Shown: piece by piece, positions 42,599-52,614 of the stretch
Layout of the letters: each line of letters starts with the position of its first letter
Numbering within the stretch: position 1 is the stretch's first letter
Assembly: GCA_942492025.1 (NCBI GenBank)
Contig: CALODJ010000006.1
Span: 680,713-744,712, forward strand
Origin: JABDQW01 sp942492025
GTDB lineage: Bacteria > Pseudomonadota > Gammaproteobacteria > SZUA-229
DNA length: 64,000 nucleotides
Direction of reading: 5' to 3'
Notes under the pieces: generated by a model
Told to the model about the DNA's origin: nothing
What the model saw: the letters and a program-made list of their open reading frames with translations, nothing else
Database searches by the model: none
Position numbers and translations under genes: made by a program

Positions 42599-43078
42599 GT
42601 GTTGATACGGAGCAAAGCATTGATAACGGTAGAAGAATTTATGACGGCAGAACCCTGGTCCATGCGTGAGACTGATACGATCAACGATGCCAGGCAAATA
42701 ATGACCGAGAAACATATACGTCATATCCCTGTTACGGACAGTGACAACCATCTGCTCGGTCTGGTCACGCAGAGGGACATCCTTGCTGCGACAGACCCGG
42801 GCGTATTGACGAAAAAAGACAGCACTTCGAATGCGGCCGGAACTGAAGTCAACTTATCGGCGATCATGATACGTAACGTGAGTGTGATCAGCAGGACAGA
42901 CTCATTACGCACGGCGGCCATGTGTCTGCAATCACACAAATACGGGTGTTTGCCGGTCATGGCGGATGATCGACTGGTTGGCATTATCACTGACAGTGAT
43001 TTTATCGACATAGCGATCAATCTGATCGAGCAGGCAGAGATTAATGAAGAGGAACTGGGTGCAGACAACGCCATCTAG
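42599..43078 (+). CDS. Two-CBS-domain protein
   Basis: 159 aa consisting of two CBS domains: DTINDARQIMTEKHIRHIPVTDSDNHLLGLVTQRDIL (about 24-62) and DSLRTAAMCLQSHKYGCLPVMADDRLVGIITDSDF (about 100-136). CBS pairs bind adenine nucleotides and tune partner enzymes. Start codons are GTG 42599 or TTG 42602/42620; the choice is uncertain. Its stop is 3 bp from the convergent transglutaminase gene. Confidence 0.85.
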   Translation: MLIRSKALITVEEFMTAEPWSMRETDTINDARQIMTEKHIRHIPVTDSDNHLLGLVTQRDILAATDPGVLTKKDSTSNAAGTEVNLSAIMIRNVSVISRTDSLRTAAMCLQSHKYGCLPVMADDRLVGIITDSDFIDIAINLIEQAEINEEELGADNAI

Positions 43079-43081
43079 CTT

Positions 43082-43945
43082 TCACGAGTTGATCCGCGTC
43101 ACTTGAACATCGACTGTCAGTCTCGGATTCGGATTGTTACCGCCGGTAAACGACCCGGCGATGGGTGGAATGGCTTGTGGGTGGCGGTGAACGGCCACCG
43201 CGATGTGGTCACCACCGACCACCTGACCGCTGGTCGAATCAAAACCTCGCCAGCCGGACCCGGGCAGGTAAATCTCCGACCAGGCGTGGGTTGTTGCGTT
43301 GCCATGGATCGCAGCCTCGTTCAGCAGATAGCCGCTGATGAAACGGCTTGCCAGGCCACATAAACGGCAAATTTCGATAAACAGGGTCGCAAAGTCGCGG
43401 CAGGAACCCGAGCCTCTCGACAAGGTTTCGGCCGGCGATTGAACACCGGGTTCCTCGCGCACTTGATACTGCAGTTCAGTGACAATTTTATGGTTGATAC
43501 GCGTGAGCAGATCTACCGTATCCAGTGGGCCTATGATCTCCAGGATAGACGCGATCCATTGCTGCAATAGACGGCCATCCTGCGGAAAAACAGACAACTG
43601 GTAGGGGGCGAGATCAATCTGCTCCATCGGGTCATACTGAAACGGGTAGTGTTTGGCGTTCTCGGCCAGAATAAAATCCAGTGGTTGTTCTTCATAGTGT
43701 TCAACCACCACTTCACTGGTGATGATGAGTTCAGATGCGGGCGCTGGAAAGCTGACGATGGCAATGGAGTTACCATAGACATCTCGTTGCCATCGGATCC
43801 GATAGTCAATGTTGATATCCAGTCGCGACGACTCCAGGCGCAGGTCATGACCTTCCCGCGGACGCAGATGCACCGTGTGGGGCAGCAAGCGAACTGCCTC
43901 CTCATAGTGATATGCTGTGGTATGTTTGATCTGTATGCGGCGCAT
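43082..43945 (-). CDS. Transglutaminase-like cysteine protease family protein
   Basis: 287 aa. N-terminal bacterial transglutaminase N domain (HTTAYHYEEAVRLLPHTVHLRPREG) and a core with the Cys-His-Asp triad: GSGSCRDFATLFIEICRLCG, THAWSEIYLPGSGWRGFDST. Cytoplasmic, no signal peptide. Proteins of this kind are regularly encoded beside DUF2126 proteins, as here (divergent gene 44069-46210). Substrate unknown; a protease or peptide-modifying role is possible. Confidence 0.85.
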   Translation of the reverse strand: MRRIQIKHTTAYHYEEAVRLLPHTVHLRPREGHDLRLESSRLDINIDYRIRWQRDVYGNSIAIVSFPAPASELIITSEVVVEHYEEQPLDFILAENAKHYPFQYDPMEQIDLAPYQLSVFPQDGRLLQQWIASILEIIGPLDTVDLLTRINHKIVTELQYQVREEPGVQSPAETLSRGSGSCRDFATLFIEICRLCGLASRFISGYLLNEAAIHGNATTHAWSEIYLPGSGWRGFDSTSGQVVGGDHIAVAVHRHPQAIPPIAGSFTGGNNPNPRLTVDVQVTRINS

Positions 43946-44068
43946 GTCTGGATTATAAAGGCCAATTCCGTTTAACTATACCTGTGCCTGACAATAATGT
44001 CGTTGGTGTATGCATGACGGTCATTACAACGTTTTAACGGCGCATACAAACTGAGAAACACCTACGCT

Positions 44069-46210
44069 ATGCCAAATGAAACCGCCGAGTTTGATGCCGC
44101 CGTGCGCGCCCACGATGCTGCGCTCGAAAGCGCTGACCTCGCGGTCTGGATTGGTGCGGAGCCGACTTACACGCGACGCACTTCGGAATCAGCCGAGTGG
44201 CTCAACGAGGCATTGGGTGAGACCAAACAGGGCTATGCCCAGCGACTCATGCAGTGTTTGCGCGAACGCTTCCCTGGCTCGCTCGTTTTGAGGACGATCG
44301 GACGCCAGTATCATGGCGAAGAGCGGCCGCGATGGAATCTGGGCCTGTATCGTTGTCGTGATGGCGCTACGCTGGCAGATGTTCTGCCAGTCGATCCACT
44401 GGCGGGTGCCGCGTCGTTTGAGATGCAACAGATAGAGGCATTCTGGGTCCGTCTGATTGCAGTGCTTGACGAGCAGGGCTGGTGCGCGAATGGTTTCAAA
44501 ACGCAGGGAGATATGGGTTTGCGAGTGCTATTTCGAGTTGACGGCAACAGACCCCAAGTCAATGTGCAACAGGATCCAAGACTGGCTCGTCCCAGCCTGC
44601 ATGACCATGCCATACCCCTGAGCGGAGCCGTGGATGATCTGGCCAACGAGGGTCTGTATCTGCTGGCCATCGGTACTTCGACCCTGCCACCTCAAAACGT
44701 CCCATTGCCTTGCATCGAGCTGCCGGCCTTTGCGGACGTGCCCTTTTTTCTGATGTTTATCCGGCAGGTGTCAGAGGCGGCTGCCAGAACTGGACTGCAG
44801 CAGCTGGTATGGCAGGGTTTTACGCCGCCGGTGGACCGTAGCGTTGCCTGGACCACACTGACACCCGACCCGGCGGTGGTCGAGATCAATGCGGCGCCGG
44901 CGAATGATGTCACGGAGTTTCTGGAAACCAGCCGTATTCTTTATGCTGTGGCTGAGCACGAGGGGCTTTCTGCGTATCGCCTGCAATACAATGGCGATCA
45001 GTCGGACAGCGGGGGCGGTGGCCAGTTCACGCTCGGCGGACCGAGTCCGGAGGACAGTCCTTTTTTTGCGCATCCCCAGCTATTACCGCGACTGATCCGC
45101 TATCTTGTGTCTCATCCAGCGCTTTCGTACTGGTTTGCACCCCCCTATGTCGGCAGCTTCAGCCAGTCACCGCGTCCGGATGAAAACGTACGCGAATCAT
45201 TCAGCGAACTGGCGGTCGCGTTGCAGCAGCTGGCCAACACCGTCGAGCCGCAGCCGGAATTCATCTGGCAAAGCCTCAGTCCCTTCCTGGTTGATACCTC
45301 GGGTAACGCCCACCGCAGCGAATTGAATATCGAAAAACTCTGGAATCCCTATTTGCCGATGCGAGGTTGTCTGGGCCTGGTGGAATGCCGTGCCTTTCAC
45401 ATGCCGGCGGATGCCGAAAGCTCGGCTGCGATCGCAGCACTGCTGCGCGCCATTCTTGCCATGCTGAGCGCGGAGGATGTGGCGCCCGCGCTGATGAACT
45501 GGGGCAGTGAACTGCACGATCGTTATGCGTTGCCATTTTATCTGCGACAGGATCTTGAACGGGTACTGACCGATCTTGAGTCCGCCGGCTTTGGTCTTGG
45601 TCAACCGATTATTCAGCGTCTGCTCGATGATGCCGACCGTCATATCGGCCACACTGAACTCGGTGGCTGCCGGATCGCTGTGGATCGGGCGATCGAATTC
45701 TGGCCGCTGCTGGGCGATGCAGCCTCACAGGAAGGCGGTTCATCGCGCCTGGTCGATGCCAGCACCACCCGGATTCAAGTCAGCCTGCGACCCGTTGGCA
45801 TCGATGATGAGGACCTTGTCGGTTGGCAAGTATTCGCCGGCGCCTGTCAGATTCCGTTACGTGATGAATGTGACGACAGCGGAGTTGTCAGGGTCATGGG
45901 CCTGCGTTATCGCAGCTTTGTACCCTGGGCCGGCCTGCATCCCGGGATCGGGAAACAGGCGCCCCTGGTGCTCACGCTGGTCCCGCCTGTGGGGCGAGCG
46001 GATGGCTTGCGCATCACCTTGCATGAGTGGCAACCGCAATTGGCACCTTATGATGGCCTGCCGGCGACGAATGAAGAAGCCGTCAGAAGGCGCAAGGAAC
46101 GCTTTGTGGTCGAGCAGGTGCAACGCGAGGCTCTACCCGAAACGTTGCCAGCGCCGGCCGAGGCTTTAACAGATTACTGCTTCGACCTGAGACGTTGCCA
46201 GTGCGTGTAA
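44069..46210 (+). CDS. DUF2126 protein
   Basis: 713 aa. Matches the DUF2126 region that in many bacteria is the C-terminal part of a ~1100-residue transglutaminase-like protein: LAVWIGAEPTYTRR, GRQYHGEERPRWNLGLY, GGGGQFTLGGPSPEDSPFF, RGCLGLVECRAFHMP. Here the DUF2126 part stands alone. Lies divergent to the small transglutaminase gene, with which it probably works. No catalytic motif known. Confidence 0.85.
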   Translation: MPNETAEFDAAVRAHDAALESADLAVWIGAEPTYTRRTSESAEWLNEALGETKQGYAQRLMQCLRERFPGSLVLRTIGRQYHGEERPRWNLGLYRCRDGATLADVLPVDPLAGAASFEMQQIEAFWVRLIAVLDEQGWCANGFKTQGDMGLRVLFRVDGNRPQVNVQQDPRLARPSLHDHAIPLSGAVDDLANEGLYLLAIGTSTLPPQNVPLPCIELPAFADVPFFLMFIRQVSEAAARTGLQQLVWQGFTPPVDRSVAWTTLTPDPAVVEINAAPANDVTEFLETSRILYAVAEHEGLSAYRLQYNGDQSDSGGGGQFTLGGPSPEDSPFFAHPQLLPRLIRYLVSHPALSYWFAPPYVGSFSQSPRPDENVRESFSELAVALQQLANTVEPQPEFIWQSLSPFLVDTSGNAHRSELNIEKLWNPYLPMRGCLGLVECRAFHMPADAESSAAIAALLRAILAMLSAEDVAPALMNWGSELHDRYALPFYLRQDLERVLTDLESAGFGLGQPIIQRLLDDADRHIGHTELGGCRIAVDRAIEFWPLLGDAASQEGGSSRLVDASTTRIQVSLRPVGIDDEDLVGWQVFAGACQIPLRDECDDSGVVRVMGLRYRSFVPWAGLHPGIGKQAPLVLTLVPPVGRADGLRITLHEWQPQLAPYDGLPATNEEAVRRRKERFVVEQVQREALPETLPAPAEALTDYCFDLRRCQCV

Positions 46211-46662
46211 TCGTGTTCTGACCTGCCCCGCTGCCGTTTACACCAGGGGGCGAGATAGCAACTTAACCCGCTCTTCCCGCCGCGGTTGCTTCTGGTACTT
46301 CGACCAGCTCCCCTGTTTTACAATCGTAAATATAGCCGTATATCGGTATATCAGCCAGCACCATTGGATTGTTTCTGATACGCACCACAATCTGCGGCAT
46401 ATGCCGCATTCGCTGCAGTGACTTCTTCGACTATCTTACGCATCTTTACACTCCTGTGGTTTAAAGTAATCGTGGTTTGGTTTACGCTCAGACATGTTGA
46501 GATTATCGCGCGCCTGCCTGTTACATAAAGGCGGGCGCAAACTGGAGAATATTTGTCGATACGCCCAACAGCAATGACCGCTTTATGCTATTTTACTCGC
46601 CGAAATATCGATGAAGTCTATTTTCACGTGACGACGGTGATGTCGAACACACGCTTAATGGT
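46211..46662. other. Intergenic region of about 450 bp with a gene remnant
   Basis: Contains a frameshifted beta-carbonic anhydrase fragment (46264-46443, minus strand). The remaining ~220 bp upstream of rnfB show no gene. The rnf promoter should be here, but no strong consensus was found. Confidence 0.5.
46264..46443 (-). pseudogene. Beta-carbonic anhydrase C-terminal remnant, frameshifted
   Basis: From ATG 46443, with AGGAG upstream, one frame reads MRKIVEEVTAANAAYAA and then derails. The +1 frame continues QIVVRIRNNPMVLADIPIYG with YIYDCKTGELVEV to a TAA at 46264-46266. This matches the last helix and strand of beta-carbonic anhydrases (VEEVTxxN...L...I.G..YDxxTG). Only the C-terminal ~58 codons remain, without the zinc-binding core, so it cannot be active. 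Confidence 0.6.
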
Positions 46663-47532
46663 ATGTCGCCTTTATTGAACATTTTTATCGCAGTCGGTTT
46701 TATGGCTGGTCTGGGTCTGGCTCTGGCCACGGTTCTGGTAATCGCCAACCGGCGTCTGTTTGTCTATGAAGATCCGAAAATCGATGAGGTGGAAGAGCTG
46801 CTGCCGCACGCCAATTGCGGTGCCTGCGGGACCGCTGGCTGTCGGGCATTCGCGGAAAAACTCGTAGCCGGCGAGCTTCAACCCGGTGCCTGCACCGTCA
46901 ACAGCACGGAGATGAACCAGCTTATCGCCTCATTTCTCGGGGTTGATCTCGGATCACAGGAAAAACGTGTGGCACGACTGGCCTGTGCGGGTGGTTCGAA
47001 TGTTGCCCGCAGGCACGGCGACTACCGGGGTGTGGACAGTTGTCGTGCAGCCACAATCGTCTCCGGTGGAGGCAAGGGTTGTGCCTGGGGCTGTCTCGGG
47101 CTTGGCGATTGTGAACAGGTGTGTGATTTCGATGCGATCGTTATGGATGCGCATGATCTACCCCAGGTCATCGATGATAAATGTACGGCCTGTGGTGATT
47201 GCGTCGATATCTGTCCACGTGACCTGTTTTCACTGCATTCCTTGAGCCATCGGCTCTGGGTGGCCTGCAAGAACCTGGAAAGGGGTGAGGCGGCCGAAGA
47301 CGAATGCACCGTTGCCTGTACCGGCTGTGGCCGTTGTGCGCTTGATGCGCCAGAGGACTTGATTACCATCAACAACAGCCTGGCGGTCATTGATTACAGT
47401 AAAAACGCGCTCGCCTCCAGGATCGCCATAGAACGTTGCCCGACCGGCGCCATCGTCTGGCTTGAAGGCGGTGTGCAAAAGGGTGTTGGTGCGGTAAAAA
47501 TTATCAGGAAGGAAGCATTACCACTGAAGTAA
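46663..47532 (+). CDS. rnfB: Rnf electron-transport complex subunit B
   Basis: 289 aa, entry point for ferredoxin electrons to the Rnf ion pump. N-terminal membrane helix (about 5-27), the RnfB cysteine group PHANCGACGTAGCRAFAEKL, then further iron-sulfur motifs: GCAWGCLGLGDCEQVC, CTACGDCVDICPRD and CTGCGRCALDAPED (the last lacks the fourth Cys in the usual place). Longer than the ~190-aa enterobacterial RsxB and more like extended RnfB proteins of anaerobes. First gene of the cluster. Confidence 0.93.
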   Translation: MSPLLNIFIAVGFMAGLGLALATVLVIANRRLFVYEDPKIDEVEELLPHANCGACGTAGCRAFAEKLVAGELQPGACTVNSTEMNQLIASFLGVDLGSQEKRVARLACAGGSNVARRHGDYRGVDSCRAATIVSGGGKGCAWGCLGLGDCEQVCDFDAIVMDAHDLPQVIDDKCTACGDCVDICPRDLFSLHSLSHRLWVACKNLERGEAAEDECTVACTGCGRCALDAPEDLITINNSLAVIDYSKNALASRIAIERCPTGAIVWLEGGVQKGVGAVKIIRKEALPLK

Positions 47533-47659
47533 GCTAGTCTATATAAGGCGGGCATTCTAAGATATTACAATTTTATGAAGCTATTGGTAACTGGAGCACA
47601 GTTTCAGTACTATTAGCCGGGCTGATTCGACAAACCACGATTCCATCAGGACATAAACG

Positions 47660-50600
47660 ATGTTCGATAAAAAACAATCCAAGACGTTCAAGTATCCCGG
47701 CATTCGAAAGGCCATGGATGGCAATACCGCCGTGATCATGTGTGAGCGTGAGTCCTCGGATGCGGCAGGCGCCTACCCGATTACGCCGTCGACGCAGATG
47801 GGTGAATACTGGGCAGAAGAAGCAGCCAAGGGTCATATTAATGTCTCTGGACGTCCGCTGATATTTCTCGAACCTGAAGGTGAGCACGCTGCTGCAGCCG
47901 TCACCGCTGGTATGTCGATGACCGGCTTGCGCGCGAGTAACTTCTCGTCCGCGCAGGGTATTGCCTATATGCACGAATCGCTCTATGCCGCTGTCGGCAA
48001 ACGCCTGCCCTACGTATTGAATATCGGTTGTCGCGCAATGACCAAAGCGTCCTTGAATGTACACTGTGGTCACGATGATTATCATTGCATCGATGATACC
48101 GGCTTTATTCAAGTCATGGCCAAGAATGCCCAGGAAGCCGCTGACCTGAATCTGATTGCCAGGCGTATTGCAGAACTGTCACTGACACCGGCTGCGGTGG
48201 GTCAGGATGGTTTTCTGACAACGCACCTGATCGAGCCCCTGAATGTGCCCGAACGTGAATTGATCGAGGAATATTTAGGTCATCCTGAAGACATCATCGA
48301 GTGTCCTACCCCTGCACAGCGGTTGCTCTACGGTGAAACCCGACGACGTGTGCCCGAATTATGGGATGTCGATAATCCTGTGCTGGCCGGTCCGGTGCAG
48401 AATCAGGACTCCTATATGCAGTCAGTGGTTGCCCAGCGTCCATACTTCTTTGACCATATCACCGAGCTCTCGGAACAGGCCATGGATGCATACTATGCGC
48501 TGACCGGACGGCGATATCAGCGTGTATCCAGCTATCTTACAGAGGATGCCGATTACATCATACTCGGCCAGGGTAGCATGATCGTACAGGCGGAAGCGGT
48601 GGCGGATTACCTGCGCTCGAAACGCAAGCTCAAGGTCGGTGTGGTCAACATGACCGTGTATCGCCCATTCCCGGGTGACCTGCTGGGTCCGCTATTGAAA
48701 GGCAAAAAAGGCGTCGCCGTCCTCGAACGGACGGACCAGCCACTGGCTGAAGATCTGCCGCTGATCCGGGAAGTGCGCACGGCCTTGAACAAATGCATCG
48801 AAAACACCAACGCAGCCAACGGTGAAAAACCCTATCCCGATTACGATAGCTACCGACGCCAGGATATGCCACGCCTGTATTCTGGCTGCTATGGCCTCGG
48901 TAGTCGCGATATGCAGCCGGAAGCCCTGGTCGCCGCGATCGAGAACATGCTGCCGGACGGTAAACACAAGCCCTTTTTCTATCTGTCCGTGGATTTTATC
49001 CATGAAAAGGCAGCCAACCCGACGCAGGAAATACACCAGCAAAACCTGTTGCAACTCTACCCGCAAGTCAGAGATCTGGCTTTGCACGGCAGTGAAAATC
49101 CGGACCTTCGGCCCGAAGGCTCAACCACGGTGCGCATTCATTCAGTCGGTGGCTGGGGTGCGATCACAACCGGCAAAAACCTGGCGATGACGCTGTTCGA
49201 CCTGCTCGATTTCGACATCAAGGCCAATCCCAAATATGGCTCGGAAAAAAAGGGGCAACCAACCACCTATTATCTTTCTGCCGCACCGGAACCGATACGC
49301 TTGAACTGTGAGTACCATTACGTGGACGTGGCCATGTCACCCGACCCCAATGTGTTCAGCCATTCCAATCCGCTCGGTGGTTTGACCAAAGGCGGCGCCT
49401 TCATCATACAGAGCGAAACGGATGATCCTGCGAGTCTCTGGGCCGACTTCCCTCAGTACGCAAAGCGTTACATTATTGAAAATGATATCCATGTGTTCTA
49501 TCTGGATGGTTTCAAGATAGCGCGCGAAGAGGCCTCTAACCCGGAACTGCAATTCCGCATGCAGGGTAATGCGTTCCAGGGTGCTTTTTTTGCCGCGTCG
49601 CCACTGATGGAGCGCGCCAATCTGACCGAGGAAGGCCTGTTCAATGCGATCGATAAACAGCTGCGGCATAAATTCGGTGCCAAGGGTGAGCGCATCGTGC
49701 AGGACAATTTACGCGTCGTGCGCCGTGGATATGATGAAATCCATGAGATTGTCGATAAGCCGCTCGATAGCAAAACACCCGCACCTGTGACCAGGGCGGT
49801 TGACCTGCCGATCATGTTGAAACAACTACCGGAAGCCGATGGCGGCATTTCCGATGTGCATCGATTCTGGGAGCAGACCGGTAGTTTCTATGCCTCAGGG
49901 CAGGGCGAGGAAAATCTGGCGGATCCCTACCTCGCGCTCAGCCTGATGCCGGCCTCGTCAGGCGTATTCCGTGACATGACCACGATACGCTTCGATTACC
50001 CGCAGTACATTCCGCAAAATTGCACGGCGTGTGGCGACTGTTTCTCGGTCTGCCCGGACAGTGCGATCCCGGGCCTGGTCAATGACATCGGCGACGTGTT
50101 CGCTAGCGCGATCAACGCGATTGAAACCGGTGGTCAGCCGACGCAATATCTGCGCCGCTCAGTGCGCGATGTCGAGAAAATACTCCGCACCCTGATCGAT
50201 TCGGCCGGAGAAACGGCCCCGGTCAGTAGACTCATCGACCAGGCTGTGCTGACAACCCTGGCCGATTCAGATCTGGATGAAAGCAGCAAAGAAAAGATGG
50301 AGCAGGAATTCGGCTGGTTGATGGAGATCATCGGTGATTTCAATTTCGCGATCACCAAGCCCTACTACCTGACACGCGAAAAGAAAAACAAAAACAGTGG
50401 CGGGCTGTTCTCGGTCACGATTAATCCCTATACCTGCAAAGGGTGTATGGAATGCGTTGATGTCTGTGATGACGAGGCCCTGGTGGCGACCCCGCAAACC
50501 CCGCAAGCCATCGAAAAATTACGCCATGACTGGAAATTCTGGCTGGATCTGCCGACCACAAAACCGGATTACATCCGCATCAGCGATCTCGACGAAAAAA

Positions 50601-52591
50601 TCGGGGCACTGGAAACGCTGTTGCTGGATAAACACAACCTGGACGCGATGTCCTGCGGCGACGGTTCCTGTGTGGGCTGCGGAGAAAAATCGGTGATCCG
50701 ATTGTTCACCAGCACGGTCACTGCACTGATGCAGCCGCGCGTTAAAGCCCGTATTGACAAGATCAACAGTCTGATCGAGCAGCTGGATACACACGTTCAT
50801 CTCAAATTGGCGCAGTCAATTCAACTCGATGATGAAGCCGCAATCGGTAAGGTCGTCGCAGACCACAAAAACAGTGATCTCGATCTTGCCGATCTTTCTG
50901 CCTCACTGAATAAAAACAATGGCGCTGAGCCGATCGACACCGAATGGTTGCAGCGCAACACCCGCCTGTTGAAAAAATTACGCCATCTCAAATGGCAATA
51001 CGAGGAGGGGCAGACCCGGCGCGGGCGCGCCGCGATGGGCATCATCAACTCCACCGGCTGTTCCTCGGTGTGGGGCTCCACGTATCCGTACAACCCGTAC
51101 CCGTTTCCGTGGGCAAATCATTTGTTTCAGGATTCGCCGTCGATTGCGCTTGGCGTGTTCGAGGGGCATATGTCGAAAATGGCCGAAGGCTTCAAAACGG
51201 TGCGCATGGCTGAGCTGGAACTCAACGGTGGCTATAATGCGGCTGAGCACGATGAATTCTTTCGTTACTTTGACTGGAACGGCTTCAGCGATGAAGAATG
51301 GCGGCTGTGCCCGCCGGTGGTTGCGATCGGTGGCGATGGTGCGATGTACGATATCGGCTTCCAGAATCTGTCGCGCGCGCTGATCTCCAATCTGCCGGTC
51401 AAGATCATGGTGCTGGATACCCAGGTCTACTCCAATACCGGGGGGCAGGCCTGCACCTCCGGATTCACCGGTCAGGTGTCCGATATGGCCGGATTTGGCA
51501 AGGTGTGGAAAGGCAAGCCGGAAATCCGCAAGGAGATCGCGCTGATCGGTATGGCCCACCGCAATGCTTACGTCTTGCAGGGGTCTATTTCCAATACCAC
51601 CCACTTGCTCGAAGGTTTCATTGACGGTTTGAACAGTCGGCGTCCCGCACTGTTCAACTGTTATGCGGCCTGCCAGCCGGAACACGGCATCGCCGACGAC
51701 GCCAGTATGGCGCAGAATAAACTGGCCGTGGAGTCGCGTGCCTACCCGTTATTCAAGTACGACCCCGATGCGGGCGTCACCTTTGATAAATGCTGCAGCC
51801 TGGACGGTAACCCGGCCATGGAGCAAGACTGGCCAACCTACCCGCTGAAATACCAGGATGAGCTGGGTAATGAACAAACGATGGACCTGCCGATGACGTT
51901 CGCCGATTTTGCAGTGACCGAGGGCCGTTTCCGTAAGCACTTCAAACAGGCGCCCAAAGGCAGCTGGAACGAGAATATGGTGCCACTGCACGAATTCGTC
52001 GACCTGGAAACCAATCAACGTGAAGGGCTTTACCCTTTCATCTGGGCGATCGATTCGAAGAATCATCTGACGCGGGTCATGGTCTCGGAAACCCTGGTGC
52101 GCACCACCGAAGACCGGCGTGATTTCTGGCGGCAGCTGAAATCGCTGATACCGATCGAGAAAGTGGTCGATATGGACCAGATCAAGCAACAGGCGCGTGC
52201 CGATGTTGCGCAAAAGCTGACCTCCAACCTGCTATCGATGATCCTGAATGACGCGGGCGCTGCGCCTGTCAGTGTCGAACCAGCGGCAATGGCCGACATG
52301 GCCAGCGCACCTGCAGCAGAGGCCAGCGCCGAGGCCGGAGATTACGAACCGGTGTGGATTGATACGCCCGAATGCGATGGTTGCGAAGAGTGCATCAAGA
52401 TCAATCCGAAGATATTCCAGTTCAATGCAGACAAACAGGCGGAAGTGCTCGATCCCAGGGCGGGCAGCTATCAGGACATTGTGCGTGCGGCGGAGAAATG
52501 TACCGTCAGTTGCATACACCCCGGAACCCCGTGGAACGCCGGCGAAAAAGACCTGGACAAGCTGGTCAAACGAGCCGAGGCCTTCCAGTAA
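47660..52591 (+). CDS. Giant pyruvate:ferredoxin (2-oxoacid) oxidoreductase with C-terminal ferredoxin domain
   Basis: 1643 aa; usual one-chain PFOR/NifJ proteins are about 1170-1230 aa. Order: thiamine-diphosphate pyrimidine domain (ESSDAAGAYPITPSTQMGEYWAEE, about 1-250), domain II (about 265-420), gamma-type domain (SVGGWGAITTGKNLAM, about 490-680), two [4Fe-4S] groups (CTACGDCFSVCP near 787, CKGCMECVDVCD near 924), CGDGSCVGCGE near 998, a ThDP/Mg domain with GGDGAMYDIGFQN near 1224 and QVYSNTGGQACTSG, then an extra C-terminal single-cluster ferredoxin domain (CDGCEECIKINP near 1571, closing CTVSCIHP). It makes or splits pyruvate or another 2-oxoacid with ferredoxin. Inserted between rnfB and rnfC, 24 bp before rnfC. 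Confidence 0.88.
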   Translation: MFDKKQSKTFKYPGIRKAMDGNTAVIMCERESSDAAGAYPITPSTQMGEYWAEEAAKGHINVSGRPLIFLEPEGEHAAAAVTAGMSMTGLRASNFSSAQGIAYMHESLYAAVGKRLPYVLNIGCRAMTKASLNVHCGHDDYHCIDDTGFIQVMAKNAQEAADLNLIARRIAELSLTPAAVGQDGFLTTHLIEPLNVPERELIEEYLGHPEDIIECPTPAQRLLYGETRRRVPELWDVDNPVLAGPVQNQDSYMQSVVAQRPYFFDHITELSEQAMDAYYALTGRRYQRVSSYLTEDADYIILGQGSMIVQAEAVADYLRSKRKLKVGVVNMTVYRPFPGDLLGPLLKGKKGVAVLERTDQPLAEDLPLIREVRTALNKCIENTNAANGEKPYPDYDSYRRQDMPRLYSGCYGLGSRDMQPEALVAAIENMLPDGKHKPFFYLSVDFIHEKAANPTQEIHQQNLLQLYPQVRDLALHGSENPDLRPEGSTTVRIHSVGGWGAITTGKNLAMTLFDLLDFDIKANPKYGSEKKGQPTTYYLSAAPEPIRLNCEYHYVDVAMSPDPNVFSHSNPLGGLTKGGAFIIQSETDDPASLWADFPQYAKRYIIENDIHVFYLDGFKIAREEASNPELQFRMQGNAFQGAFFAASPLMERANLTEEGLFNAIDKQLRHKFGAKGERIVQDNLRVVRRGYDEIHEIVDKPLDSKTPAPVTRAVDLPIMLKQLPEADGGISDVHRFWEQTGSFYASGQGEENLADPYLALSLMPASSGVFRDMTTIRFDYPQYIPQNCTACGDCFSVCPDSAIPGLVNDIGDVFASAINAIETGGQPTQYLRRSVRDVEKILRTLIDSAGETAPVSRLIDQAVLTTLADSDLDESSKEKMEQEFGWLMEIIGDFNFAITKPYYLTREKKNKNSGGLFSVTINPYTCKGCMECVDVCDDEALVATPQTPQAIEKLRHDWKFWLDLPTTKPDYIRISDLDEKIGALETLLLDKHNLDAMSCGDGSCVGCGEKSVIRLFTSTVTALMQPRVKARIDKINSLIEQLDTHVHLKLAQSIQLDDEAAIGKVVADHKNSDLDLADLSASLNKNNGAEPIDTEWLQRNTRLLKKLRHLKWQYEEGQTRRGRAAMGIINSTGCSSVWGSTYPYNPYPFPWANHLFQDSPSIALGVFEGHMSKMAEGFKTVRMAELELNGGYNAAEHDEFFRYFDWNGFSDEEWRLCPPVVAIGGDGAMYDIGFQNLSRALISNLPVKIMVLDTQVYSNTGGQACTSGFTGQVSDMAGFGKVWKGKPEIRKEIALIGMAHRNAYVLQGSISNTTHLLEGFIDGLNSRRPALFNCYAACQPEHGIADDASMAQNKLAVESRAYPLFKYDPDAGVTFDKCCSLDGNPAMEQDWPTYPLKYQDELGNEQTMDLPMTFADFAVTEGRFRKHFKQAPKGSWNENMVPLHEFVDLETNQREGLYPFIWAIDSKNHLTRVMVSETLVRTTEDRRDFWRQLKSLIPIEKVVDMDQIKQQARADVAQKLTSNLLSMILNDAGAAPVSVEPAAMADMASAPAAEASAEAGDYEPVWIDTPECDGCEECIKINPKIFQFNADKQAEVLDPRAGSYQDIVRAAEKCTVSCIHPGTPWNAGEKDLDKLVKRAEAFQ

Positions 52592-52614
52592 ACGCTGGCA
52601 GGTAAACCCGTACG

